From Salvator merianae (taxonomy: Eukaryota > Chordata > Lepidosauria > Squamata > Teiidae), in assembly GCA_003586115.2 (NCBI GenBank), contig QVOM02000090.1:13700427-13764426 (forward strand): a stretch of DNA of 64,000 nt, given 5' to 3'. Position 1 is the stretch's first letter. Every line of letters begins with the position of its first letter. This document shows positions 25,908 to 37,440 of this stretch, piece by piece. The position numbers were made by a program, and so were the translations under genes. A model generated the notes under the pieces. The model was not told where the DNA came from. It was given only the letters and a program-made list of their open reading frames with translations, and ran no database searches.

Positions 25908-25937
25908 TGAAGGAGGAAGAGGAAGAGGAAGAGGAAG
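25908..25937. repeat. (GAGGAA)n
   Basis: About five units of GAGGAA/GGAAGA. Confidence 0.85.
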
Positions 25938-26559
25938 TCTGTTCATTATGTATACAGCAAGCACCAGGAGGATACTTAGCAAATTAAAATGTAATTCAAG
26001 GGCAAAAGCGGGGTCCCTGCCCCCAAGTAACTTCCAATTTAACACATTTTGACAAGCTTCACTGTTGGGTGCTCTTCTGAAGCTGTTTCACATTCCAGCA
26101 GCTTACATCCTTCCCTGAAGGAGTTGGAGGAGGCTATAAAACTGTAAGGAGATTTGTTGTCATTAAATATTCTTTTTTTTCCTCTTCCTGGAGATCAATC
26201 ATATGATCCTCATCCTTTTATCCAGAAGAATATCTGAGGAAGTCAGTTGCCAGGGCAATTCATAGAGCATCTGCAGAAGGCTGTCAAACAGCTCCAAGCG
26301 ATTAGATTACCCAACCAAATGGAATTAATTAGTCTCGCCAGCTTGAGCAGTATAATAATTGGTTAGGTCCCTCTGGTGAGGTAGGTAGCACCTCAAAACC
26401 TTGCTGCATGATGGGAGCTCTTTCTGCTTTGCCCTGCCTTTCTTTTGCAAAGTGCATTGAGTTAGGACTAGGTGAAGGAGGCTCGGGAAATGATAAAGAA
26501 GCAGCCCTGAATGCAGATTTTTTCCCCCTGTTCTGATTCAACTCTGTTACTTACCTCAA

Positions 26560-26712
26560 TAAGTATTGCTTTGGGATAGTGGATAATTCTGTTTGCTACC
26601 AGCCCTTGAGCATATACTTTAGGCCCTCATCCCAACCCCAGGAAGGATTCAAATCCAGAATCCCCTGGGCCCTATTCTGACCCTCTAGACACCATGCTAC
26701 CCCAGTTCTTGT
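26560..26712 (+). mobile_element. MIR-like SINE remnant
   Basis: GGATTCAAATCCAGAATCCC C, followed by TCTAGACACCATGCTACCCC, matches the 3' half of the same MIR-like pattern. Its left half is too diverged to place. Confidence 0.35.
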
Positions 26713-27413
26713 TGACCTTAAGCCTTTCCCAAAAGGTGTAGAAGCTCCTATACCGGATGGAGAGATCACAGCAGGAAACATCTCTCAGCAAAGGATATGG
26801 TTCTCGAAATAAATATTTGGTGAGACAGAAATTTGTGGGAAATTAATATTGGGTGGAATAGATGCTCGTGTTCACCATGATACTGATTAAGAGTTCTGAT
26901 TAAAGGCGAATCCATAGCATTGGTGTCAGTATGATATATACTTATGCAAGAAAAACACTGCACTAGGGCATTAATTAATGTCTAGTTAGTGTCAAAAGCA
27001 ACTGATTTAGCCCTCCTTCCATTTTTCAGGACTCTTGTAATCTTTGCTGTAATGAACAGGAGCAACACATTAAAACGTTGCTGAGATTGTGGCTTCAGGT
27101 CTAGTAAAAATAATAAATACGATACATGTTAACATCTTTAAGGGCATTTGAAGTGCACAAATTTTCACTGCAGTTAATGGATCCGCCACTGGTTACAGGG
27201 ATCTCACAGGCAGTTTCTGTGCCATTCTGTTCTTGATCTGCCTTGTATTATCACATTGGTGCCAACCTCTCTCCTCTTTCATTGCAGCATAAGGCAATGC
27301 ATACGCCAAGTAGCCAGGCTCCAGGTCCCACCATCCATTACCTCAAGAGTGCTTTGTTATGTGGGTGGCCATCTGGACAACAATGATCAGGTTGGAAAAG
27401 CACTGAAGAAGCC

Positions 27414-27602
27414 CAAGAAAATGCAGATTTGATGCTGTTTCACACACTGCTTTACTGTGTCTCTGACACCTTTAGTTACCTCATATAAACACACCTGGCA
27501 CACAATCTGGTCATCACAGAAACCTTGGCTTGTCCTCAGTCCATTTTTGTTGGGTTTGATGCCACATCTGGCCACCAAATTTGGAAGCTGCGACCCCAAC
27601 AT
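27414..27602 (-). mobile_element. Fossil hAT-type BED zinc-finger fragment
   Basis: The minus-strand frame reads LVARCGIKPNKNGLRTSQGF and then DDQIVCQVCLYEV. The order F/C-G-I-K-P-N-x-x-G, about ten residues, then V-C-x-x-C matches the start of BED-type fingers in hAT transposases and ZBED genes. The expected distal histidines are not clear (only one near VKQHQ), so the finger is broken. No catalytic transposase region was recognised nearby. Only the N-terminal finger supports the call. Confidence 0.4.
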
Positions 27603-27619
27603 ATTTTCTTCCAGAACCT

Positions 27620-30540
27620 AGGCCAACTTAGCACTCTCCAGTCATTGGGTCTGGATAGAAGAAACAATCTCTGGAGCTTCTTTTTTAAGACAGCCCATTT
27701 GCTTTCATTTTCTCAGAGCCCTGCCAAACCTGGTGAAGGGTTGTCACAGAGTCAAATCACCACCAATCCTGACCATAGTTCTGATAGGATGGTGGAACTG
27801 GAAGCAGACCAGAGACCATTAGGAAAACAGTAAGTGTGAAATGAAATGGAACGCTTTGGACATGCCTAGCCAGTAAGTGCACCGCAGTCTTGTTCTTGAG
27901 CATAGCTGAATGCTCCTTTTCCACTTTGTGGTACTTTAGAACTGCCTGCAATTACCCTGGAGTAAGCACAGCTGCAAAAAACAATGTTTATGGCACCATA
28001 ATGAATTATACACTGCCATCTCCCTTCTGTAAATGCATTCAGATTAGGAAGATGCCGGGGCTTATGCTTAAAGAAATATAGCACTGCTGAGGACTCTTTT
28101 AATTAAAAAAAAAAGGAAGGAAGAAACAGTTAAAGCTTTGTCCAATCGACTAGAATTTGCAACTATATATCACCAGTGAGTTTTATAGCACCATTCACAT
28201 GGCTTCATCGTTATCATCTTTATATCAGGAAACATAATTTGTGGTGCTGTGGCTTCATCATTAGCTAAGGTATAAATAATCAGGTCTTCTAATGGCTTTG
28301 GCACAAGGTCCACGCTGTGATGAAATGCAGTAGATTAAACAATAAAAAAATAAATTGAGTTTTTATTCTGTTTCATTTGGAAACCTCCCATCTGAGCAGG
28401 GGAGATTTTCAGGATGCATCAGGGACCATCTAAATAGCTGTGTCCTCCTCCTTTTTTCCTGGTCTGACATGTATTTCATTACATCTTCCCCACTACTGCC
28501 ACCTCTTCATCCCAAGGTACCCCTTGGCCTCTTGATGGTGGTGGGAATGCGGGTGCATCTTGGCCATTTTGGGTTCTTGGCCTACGCCGCTCTGACTCAG
28601 AGCAAACCTTTCAATAAAGCAATCATTGTCAAGGCTGCCCTCATGAGGTCCATAAAATAATAAATGAGAGAAAGCTACACACCAGGGAGGGGCCAAAGGT
28701 GGTTTTGATTAAGAGAGCAATGAAAAGTAGCTGCAAGACTATAATCCCATCTCCCAATATGGCCTTTTTTCTGGAATGTTTTAGGATGCTCAATGAATTG
28801 TACAATGAGACTTGCTTGCCCTAGTCATTACTAGCCCGGAGTACTATAATGAAGATAAAGAGCTGAATCCTGTCTCTTGTTCACAGGAAAGTGGTTTGGT
28901 CTGCCAAGCTTTGCCAAGTTCGGTTTGGCAGCCTTGTATAAGCCATGCTCGGCTCCACAACAGTCACGAACACAGCTGCCACAGCTGTTTGTGGCGTGTT
29001 CACAACACTTCTCCAGCTGCAGAGGGCATTTATGGGTGCCAAGGCTCAGCGAAGCAGCAAAGGGCCACTGCGCTGCCCAGCTTCATAAAGCAAGTCTTGC
29101 CTTATGCCCTACGCCGTCTTCCCCCCTGCTAGTAAAGGACACTTCATGCCCTCTAGGCCAGTAAGGGTTGCCTCATGCCACCCCTGCAAGTCACCAAGCA
29201 CAAACCCAATCATGAAGCATAAGCTGCTTTGTTGACCTTGGGATTCAGTTCATTGCAAGCAGAACCTCAATTTTTCTTAGTTCAGAAGCTTTCCTTCTCT
29301 CCATGCATCCATGCATTCATGCATCCATGCATCCATCCACCCATCCATCCATCCACCCATCCATCCATCCATCCATCCATCCATCCACCCATCCATCCAT
29401 CCACCCATCCATCCATCCATCCATCCATCCATCCATCCATCCATCCATGTCTGTCTCTCTATCTAGGGTTTGTTGTCCCACCTTCAAAAGGCAGCATGGA
29501 AAAGCACCTCCTTTAACAACGTATACTAGCAGCTAAAGGCGAATTCCTACTGGCTTTTTATCACTTTTCATTGGAATCTCTTTCCAATAGTATGTCATGG
29601 ACATTCCTGAGCTTCCGGGTAATAAGAGAGCAGCCTCTTCCCCAGGAACCCTTCTGAGAAGGAGGCCATCAGAGATGGCTTACAGCCTGGGTCTTGCCAT
29701 TCGGAAACTTTACTTTCATCTGATGTTCCTGCTGAGCCCCAGAAGTGTAGTTGGGCGGTTGAAGATGAGTTTTCCAACTGGCATTTGCCATGTTCACCTC
29801 ACCCTGTAGTACCCGACCTGTGAAGTGACCATCGCTGGAACAAGAGAATGTATGAACCGCTCTCCTCTTTCTCCCTCTTACACACGTGCCTAGGCCAGGC
29901 CTCATCTCAGAATTCCTGCCTTTGTGCCTCCCATTGTATCAACTTTACAGCAGCACCTGTAGCCACTTAAACGGCTCTTCACAGGGTGGTAATTGTGGGG
30001 ATGAGTTATGACACAACACAATTGCCTTGCCTAATTGTTAGTGGGGTGTACAATGCTTAGCAAAGCTGTCACACTGTGTACCAAAGTGCTTCCTGATGTA
30101 ATTACAGCCGGGCTCTTAACAAAAGCCATTTTCCCTCCTGTTACTCTTCCATTATTCTTCTTTTTTGTTGCATTGGTTACAGTGCTTCAGACTCTTACAA
30201 TGACTGGCAATTCTTCTTGTCACCCCTTCACTCTTCTCTCCCCCACCCCGCCTGTTGCGCGGCCCCGGAGACTCATCAGCACTCTTCAGACTGCAATTAC
30301 CTTTGCTGTTGGAGTCTTCCCGTCCTTATTCCTCTCTTTCTCTACTGACACATAGAAACGTTTATTCTTTCATGTTTAACTAAACGAAGCTTCTGGTCCT
30401 GTCATCATGTCTGGACCTATTACTGACCTTGGTTTATAAGTTTGTCATACAACATTTAGAATGTTAACCTCTGCAACTTGCTCCAACGAGGGCAAGAAAG
30501 ATGGGTTCCTAGTTCTACTTTAGCACAGATTTTTAAGCCA
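27620..30540. other. Gene-free sequence
   Basis: 28850-29170 is GC-richer, with two overlapping open frames and no recognisable protein. The ATCC array follows at 29301. Otherwise unique. Confidence 0.55.
29301..29450. repeat. (ATCC)n tetranucleotide array, 150 bases
   Basis: CATGCATCCATGCATTC units pass into CCATCCATCCACC and a long pure CATC run. Two open frames full of Pro-Ser-Ile-His repeats come from it. Confidence 0.95.
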
Positions 30541-30549
30541 AGCTATGGA

Positions 30550-30720
30550 GAGCGGGAATGGCTGTCCCTCAGTCGTAGAGCAAGCAGCCTGGAAAGCAGA
30601 CGGTCACCAGTTTGATCCCCAGACTCTCCCCAGAAGAAGGCAATGGAAAACCACTTCTATATGTCTGCCGAGTTTGAAAACCCTTCCTCCAAGACGACTA
30701 CTTTTTTACCTTCCAACATG
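30550..30720 (+). mobile_element. tRNA-headed SINE
   Basis: The 5' part reads as a decayed tRNA: an A-box-like CCTCAGTCGTAGAGCAAG and a B-box-like CCAGTTTGATCCCC 30 bases on. After it comes the body GAAGAAGGCAATGGAAAACC ACTTCTATATGTCTGCC, typical of squamate SINEs. It is not a functional tRNA gene: the acceptor stem is lost and no Pol III terminator sits at the right place. Confidence 0.7.
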
Positions 30721-31379
30721 ACAGGAATCCCATAAGCACTTTCCATTTTTAAATACCTACATGAGCATATTTGTCTCAATGTATAATACTTATCCCTGGT
30801 CAGAATGTCCTCTTTAGATCACTGTCTTTGGATTCCCTGGTTTGCTGAAAGATGGAAGCGTGCATTATTCATGCCAACACTCCTTTTGAGCATGCAGACA
30901 CTCATGGACATAACCCAGGGGAGTCATCCTGCATCAGAGTTAATCTGAGGAGGACTAGGGGCGCACACTCTAGGCACATCACTTTTAAAATGTTTGGGCA
31001 CTTTAGCGCTCCAGTGTCTGTGTTCTGTGATCTTCCTATCACCCCCTAAAGATATCTCTATATGGGAGGAGAAAAAAACGTCATTTTTGATGGCAAAAGA
31101 TTGATTCGTCTACATTTGTAAAGATTCAAGAAATCCAAAGGGCCTACTCATTCCTTTCAAATCAGGATAAAATTAAAAATTAGGATGCTCGGGTAAAGCA
31201 ATACAAATTAAGTTATGAGTTTAAAACAAACCAACATTGTTCTACTGAAACTTTGGGGGACAGGAAATTATTAAGGTGTCAAAGATCTTCCTTTTCCTCA
31301 TAAGAATCAAACTATTACCATTTTGGACAAAACGATCAGATAATCTTGAAGAGTACTGCAGAAACTCTAGAGGAATGAA

Positions 31380-31840
31380 GGACCAACTGTTGATGAAATA
31401 ATCTCAAAACATTCAAAAAGAAGAAAGGCAGATCTATATGATTTCTATAAAGACTATAAAGAAGTGTTTGATTCAATCCCCCCTAGATGGGTTCGAAAGA
31501 ACATGGAAATATTTGGAATTAGCAAAAATGCTAAGAAATACTTAAGGGAAACAATGCACACTTGGTTGACAAATCTAATTTAAAGGAGGAAAGCATTGGG
31601 AGAACAAATATCAGGAGAGGAATTTTTCAAAGTGACTCCTTGGCGCTCTGTTTATTCTCTCTTCATTTCCATTGACTATTCTGAATGAGACCAACCTGGG
31701 ATACCAAATGTGAAAAGAGAAAGAGAGGAACACATCACTGGTTCTTTCTGTGTGGGTGATCTTAAACTTGATGCCCTTAGAACAATACTGAGTAGAGAGT
31801 ACTGGGCCTGGAAGAGTCCTATGCTAGATCAAAGGAAAGT
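31380..31840 (+). mobile_element. Decayed LINE reverse transcriptase (R4/Dong-like?)
   Basis: Reading across frames gives, in order: ADLYDFYKDYKEVFDSIPPRW (RT block A, DYKKAFDSIPH-type), a W..NL helix, GIFQSDSLA-like sequence (block B, RGIFQGDSLSPL-type) in the +1 frame near 31610-31655, and ITGSFCVGDLKLDALRT (block C, in which the catalytic YxDD is changed to CVGD). The block order and spacing are those of a non-LTR reverse transcriptase. Stops, frameshifts and loss of the catalytic aspartates show it is dead. Assignment to R4/Dong rather than another clade is a guess from the DDLKLYA-type motif. Confidence 0.65.
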
Positions 31841-32078
31841 TAAGGAGGAGGAAAGATTCCACAAGAACCTACTGGATCAGAAGCATTTCAACATCTTCAG
31901 AACTGGAGCTTTAAAAATGATCCTTGATTCCCAGTGAAATCTTCTCTCTTTAATCCCTTCCATTTCATCCCAGGAGTTCTATCTCCTAAAGGTTGTGCTT
32001 CTTAGGTTCTTTCTTTCTCTGTGCTACTTCTCCCAGACTTCCCCAGAAACAGCATTGCCAGAAAGCATCACTCCAAAG

Positions 32079-32418
32079 TAGGGATGTCCGCAAAGAAAAA
32101 CTGCATATTTGGTTCCCCATGGAACTGAACACCCATTTGTTCAATTGAACTGCTTAATTGAACAAATGGCTGTTCATGTTTGATTCTGAACTTGTTCGAA
32201 AAAATATAATTTGTTGCCATTAAAAAGCCCTCTTGAAGAGCAAAAACACAGCGAACATTAACTGTTTGATCAAATTGTTTGTGTTCACCACTGAGAGACT
32301 GGTTTGGTTCAGATGAATTTCTGGGTCTTTGAACTACCGCATTTTTAGTTCAATGTGAGCATTTGTAAAGATGAACGGTTCAGATTTTTGAGCACAAACC
32401 AAACTTTGCACATCCCTA
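32079..32418 (-). mobile_element. TAGAGATGTGCA-family element, copy D (both ends)
   Basis: The left end TAGGGATGTCCGCAAAG and right end CTTTGCACATCCCTA are inverted repeats. The 8 bases outside (CTCCAAAG and CTTCATGG) match at 5 of 8 positions, as an old 8-bp target duplication might. Internally TTCAATTGAACTGCTTAATT GAAC, GCCCTCTTGAAGAGC and AACACAGCGAACATTAAC are shared with copies G, L and M. Confidence 0.7.
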
Positions 32419-32453
32419 CTTCATGGCAAGTAAAGCTTTGCTAAGAACAAGTT

Positions 32454-32484
32454 TTCCTTCCTTCCTTCCTTCCTTCCTTCCCTC
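32454..32484. repeat. (CTTC)n
   Basis: Seven CTTC units, 35 bases after element copy D. Confidence 0.9.
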
Positions 32485-32489
32485 TCTCA

Positions 32490-33540
32490 CTCCCTTCCAT
32501 TCTCTCCTGTCATCAGTACACGTTTTGTCACTTTCTCATCTACCACCTCTGGTCAGATGCTACAAGCTGCCCTCTTGGCTTCTCTACAGATGCCTAAAAG
32601 AGTGAATGGATCTCTGGGGTGTCATGTCTGCCCATTTCAAATGTGGGGGGGAGATGGCACACCACAGGTACTGGCACATTGTGTGTTATTAATGGCGCTG
32701 GTTTCATTTCAACCATTAATTGCAAGATGTTACTGATTCCTGGTGGTAGAAAGGAGGAGAAGGATGATTTGAAAGTAGAAAAGGAACGCTGAAGGTCAAG
32801 CACCCAGCAGGCAGGAGGGAAAACAGCTGGCATTTGTGTGCTGTATATTGAACATATTGGCAAGGACCTCATATGCGCTGAGCCAAGAAGCAGCTGGTCT
32901 CTTCTTCTTCAGGTTCTGTAATGGCACATTATACGTTTATGGGTCCTTAGCTTCAGATTGTGGCCGTAGCATCAAGCTGAAAAAAGTACATGCGTGGTAG
33001 CGATATTAAATATTAAGATGTTAGCCTTTTTGATCCCTCAGACAGGCCATCTGCATTCAAATGGCTTCATCAAAGTCAGCGTGACTTCTGGGCTCAGTCT
33101 GCTGGGAGGTTCCTTCCCTCTTGGGTTTCATTTCCAAGTAAAAGCAGTTGCGACCGACTGGAATCCATTGAATTTTCTTCTGCAAAGCAAGGGCGCTCTT
33201 TTATCTTTTACTTACATCTCCAGTTACAAGTTTTCTCAGCGCAACACAAAAGGTAACATAATAGAGCTCACAAAAACAAAGGATTCAATGCTCAGGATAT
33301 ACCTGGTTACTCTTGATCACCATCCCTAGCTGCCATAAGAATCTTAGGATTATCTCTTAGATTTGGTCCTCAGTTATGTTGTTAATTCTGGTTATTGTGG
33401 CATTGCATATTTTATTGCCTTACAGACTGTCAAATAAACATTTCTACCTACTTCAGGCCAAGGCCTGAGACCTCTCTGGTTGGAATGAAGTTTTTTGTTT
33501 TTACTTCCTAGCTGGAAATGTGATGATAGTGGCGGAAGGT
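32490..33540. other. Gene-free sequence
   Basis: No exon or repeat recognised. Confidence 0.55.
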
Positions 33541-33542
33541 TG

Positions 33543-33731
33543 TTAGGGGACTTCGTGTTTGTGTCCAAGTGACCATGCGGACAGATTCTTCAGCCTCTTG
33601 TAATATCTCACAGCTCTTCTAAAGACATTCCAGTAGTCTTTTGATCTAGTCCATCCATTTTCTCTGCTGTCACCTACTTCTTCTGCTTTCCTCAACCTTG
33701 CCAAGCATAATGCTTTTTTAAGACTCATCAT
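33543..33731 (-). mobile_element. Possible BovB/RTE LINE 3'-end fragment
   Basis: The minus strand reads GAGAAAATGGATGGACTAGA TCAAAAGAC, a middle with GAAGAGCTGTGAG, and near the end GGTCACTTGGACACAAACAC. This resembles the C-terminal/3' segment of squamate BovB elements, with ATGGATGGACT...ATCAAA and GGTCGC...AGTCGGA-like blocks. It is diverged. A related piece is at 22205-22262. Confidence 0.35.
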
Positions 33732-34559
33732 TTACACACAACACGTGTCCAGGGCGCATTTCTGTTTCTGGTTTGACAATGCTGATGGATTTGTCCTTAT
33801 TGAAGTGCATGGTATTCTTAGTAATATTCCCAGATCCACAATCTGAGGACATCTATCTTCCTTCTGTTTCACCTTCTCAGTGACCAACTTTCCATCAGTG
33901 CCTTCCAACTCCCCAATTCTATTTTGTCCCAAATTCATGAAAAAATAAGATATAAGTCAGGACAATTTTGAAGGCTCCTTCACTGGAAACAAGTTTCTTT
34001 TTCTTTACCAACAGCCATCCTTCTGAATGGAAATGCACATTGCCCATTGAAATGGACAGATCTGAACATTTGAAAACAACATAAGAGTTTTGAAACACGC
34101 AGCAAAGCCTACAGAACAAACTGAGTGAAAATATTTGAACCTGCAAATCTTTGAGGGAATGAATTGATTTGGGATGGAGTGCCAAGAAATGAATTTTTCA
34201 CGAAGGCACAAAATGTCAATGTGTGTATAATAAAGATAAAACACTGCAACACAAGAAAGGAAGGGCTGCCAATCCCAAGAAAGGACACTCTGACATTCTA
34301 AGCAGTTCTTCATTGCTCATAAACGCTTCTTAAAAATAGCCAAATGTTAATGCAGAAATGGAGGCAGGAAAACCAGTCTGGCAGAAACAAAGTCAGGCAT
34401 CAACAGAGCAGAAAGCGCGCAATTGTACAACTTTTTTTTTTTAATTGCACATCCTACCAGAAGCCATTTGCCATTTTCCTGGTCCTTTCCTCTTTACAAA
34501 TCATTGTGGGCCTCTTTGCACTTTTCACTAGTAAGCATCTGCATAAATAGTGGTGAGCA

Positions 34560-34690
34560 GAGATGTGCAAAGTTCAGTTCATGTTCAAAATTTGATTGAA
34601 CAGCTTCTGTTTGCATCGAACTGAACACGCTGTGGTTCACATATCCAGAAATTCCATTGAACCAAACCAGTTTCCCACTCACAAACATGA
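34560..34690 (+). mobile_element. TAGAGATGTGCA-family element, copy E (left part)
   Basis: CAGAGATGTGCAAAGTTCAG TTCATGTTCAAAATTTGATT GAACAG is almost the same as the start of copy L (52877). The copy breaks off after about 130 bases. Confidence 0.7.
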
Positions 34691-34910
34691 AGCAGCATCT
34701 GAGGCTAGAGGACATAGTTGTCATGGCGGTGAGCAAGGGAGAGTGCATATGGAAGCCCCTCCCCCTCCAGGCACCGGTTTACAGGCTTTTGGGGGGAGTT
34801 CCCACAGTGCTGACAAATGCAGAGTACTGCCCAGGTTAGGCAGCAAGAGGCCCCCACTCTCACTGTAGTAGAAGCAGAAGTGATTTATTCAATTCAAGTT
34901 ATAGATTTTC

Positions 34911-35035
34911 TCTCCTCTTCTCTTCTCTTCTCTTCTCTTCTCTTCTCTTCTCTTCTCTTCTCTTCTCTTCTCTTCTCTTCTCTTCTCCCTTCCCTTCTCT
35001 CTCCCCTTCCTTTACCTTCCTTCTCTCCTTTTCAG
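34911..35035. repeat. (TCTTC)n pentanucleotide array and pyrimidine tract
   Basis: About 14 pure TCTTC units (34915-34986), then impure T/C to about 35034. It is the reverse complement of the array at 11.07 kb. Confidence 0.95.
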
Positions 35036-35704
35036 AATATCTCACTTCCTCCTTACAAAACACAGAGGAGAAAGTGAACTGTAACCCACTGAAGAGTCGG
35101 GGCATTATTTGACAGCACCGCATGTTACAGATTCCAGACATAAACTTCGATGAAGTGTGGCTAAGCAGTAAATTTACTCAGAAAAAGAACTGAGGTGTAA
35201 CCTCAAACCTAATTTGATGGTCCTTTCCCCACTTCACTGCAACATTCTGTGTTTCATCCTCCTTCTAAGGTTTGTAGTGAGGGAGACAAGTGCATCAAGG
35301 AACTTTTAAATAAAATAACTGTATCTCTCAAGCTCCCTTTATTCTTCCTTTCCTTTCCAAGGCATTGGAAATATTTTGTGCTGACCTTTCTCATTTTTTA
35401 AAGAATGCTTATATATGAGTTTTATCCATTAATTGTGGCCGTTCACTTCCCACCTGGCAAGATCTTAGATTTTAAGAAACTTAATTCATTTTTGACTCTT
35501 TTTTGGGAACCGGGTCTTCAAATTTAATATGCTGTAACTTTAACCGACAACCGTGAACTGTGCAATGTGTGAGACATTTAAAAGGTATTAATTGCCCATA
35601 AATGCAGTCAGTGGTATTATATCTTCATTTCATTCCACAAAGTTGGCTAAATTAGATGCTGAAAAGTCGCCCTGGTGATGTTTTTAGGCAAATAAGGAGT
35701 AGAG

Positions 35705-35973
35705 GTGGGCCAAACTGGTTTGGTTCATTTGCAGTTCACAGCAAACTGAGGTGCCTGGCTGGTTTGCCTGCAGTTTGAGAAAAAGTTTGAGCGAGCCAAA
35801 CCAAGGGTGTTCCAATGAACAAAACAAACCAAGGGTGATTCGCAGGTATTTGCATGGCTTGAATCAAACATGAACCAAGTGTAGTTAAAAAAAAATGGAT
35901 CAAATCAAATGCAAATCAAGGATAGCTCAATGCAAACCAAACCACTACATTTTGGTCCATGCACTTCTCTGAT
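35705..35973 (+). mobile_element. TAGAGATGTGCA-family element, copy F
   Basis: The left end TAGAGGTGGGCCAAACTGG and right end CATGCACTTCTCT are inverted. The inside carries repeated AAACCAAGGGTG and AACCAAGTG motifs shared with copy I, a third subtype. Confidence 0.6.
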
Positions 35974-36759
35974 CTGATGTACTATAGGTGGGTTAGATTT
36001 TGCATATGTCTTAATGTTTTGTGCTTTATGGTATGACTTCTTGGGTGAATGGGTCAAGCTTCTGATTGGATCTTCACCCTTGATCTCTCCAAGTTAGCGA
36101 TCGGAGGAATCAAAGTCAAGGCTCCAATCAGAGGCTCCAAAGAGAGATCTGCCCCTCCCACATCACCCTACCCAATCTAGTACACATGGTCCTACTGTTA
36201 TCTGTTGCTTCACCGCTTGTGACTGGGCAGCCTTGAAAAATGAACAGCCTCATTATCTTCCTGCTGAGATGCATGAAACAGTCACTAACAATACTGTAGT
36301 TTCTTGTTTGCAAGAATACAAATTATCTCTGTGTGGAATAATGGGCCTGTTCTGTAAAAAAAAAAAGAAAAGGGAGGGAAAGCACCTTTTTTATTGTTGT
36401 TGCTCATCAAACACCCTGATCTCCGTTTAAATGTAAATGAACAGCCCATCATGAATGACAAAAGAAAATTCAGGGTGTTGATCAAAGCTCTTATTTGCAG
36501 AAACCTGAGCACATGAATTCTTTTTTGACCCTTGGAACCAAAATATTCAATACTTGGGCTTGTATTGCTGTAGGTTGTGGCATAATTATGAATATGATTT
36601 AAGAATAAAGAATAAGAATATAAAGAACCACACTCCTGGGGGTGGGGCTTCCCTTAGACTGCACCAGGTGCAGAAGGAAGCTTCCTAGTACTCTTGCTGG
36701 TCTGGAATACCAGCCAATACTAAGACAGTTTCTACTCACGTTCAAGTTTCGCAAGGTGA

Positions 36760-37080
36760 TTTTCTGAAGGTGCCATTGCTTCTTTTCACGTTTTCAAATG
36801 AAGCACGCACATGAAATTTAAAGCCAGCTATCCGCTTAAGTGGCCTTATTGATTTCAGCTTCTCTCTGCCAGTTTCATTCTAAGTCCACATTATAGTATC
36901 TTTTTAAAACATTTAGCCCCAAGAAAACCCTTTTCCCCGAAGGTCATTTTCACCCAGTCCACGGAAGTGAATGACCGGTCTTTTTCACTGGTGTGCCTGA
37001 AATAACCAAGTCCCCATCAGCGTAAGTTTAATTTAAGAGGTTAAATCACCTATTAAGCTTTCTCTGGCTATTGATTTTCC
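36760..37080. other. Candidate conserved non-coding element
   Basis: Unique sequence of even composition with little repeat character, including CCACGGAAGTGAATGACC and GTTTAATTTAAGAGG. No open frame or splice pattern. Composition only. Confidence 0.25.
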
Positions 37081-37359
37081 CCACCTCCACACCCCTACAC
37101 AGGGCCCATATTTATATAGAGAGACCTGGACAAATGTGAAAGAAAATCAATTTCTAGCTACAGGCAGGATTTGCCTTTCATTTTGACACATCAAATTGCC
37201 CCATATTTCTCACGGGACTTTTTTTTGACTAATAGGTTTGCCCGAGTGTTCTCTCTGACAACCTGTAAATAATGGCCACAGATAGTTTCACCGATAAGAT
37301 CTGAAAGTCAGCTTGAAAAGTCTTCAGAGGGTTGCATGGATGCTCAGTTGTGGCCTCCA

Positions 37360-37440
37360 CAGATTCCTGAACCACAACTCCCAGAACTCCATGACAGCCC
37401 TAGCTAGTGACGAGAGTTGTAGATCAGGATCTATACTATA
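37360..37440. mobile_element. Fragment of the ACTACAACTCCC-type repeat
   Basis: CTGAACCACAACTCCCAGAA CTCCATGACAGCCCTAGC ... GAGAGTTGTAGATCAGGA: the two ends are inverted copies. Confidence 0.45.

Larger units (their letters stand above)
24400..27400. other. Gene-free sequence
   Basis: 24560-24960 has overlapping open frames on both strands and may be an old repeat, but nothing identifies it. The rest is unique. Confidence 0.55.

Noticed and set aside
29229..29536. His/Pro/Ser/Ile-repeat open frames
   Set aside because: Translation of the (ATCC)n array in two frames.
30550..30620. tRNA gene
   Set aside because: A and B boxes are recognisable but the cloverleaf stems do not pair and a SINE body follows.
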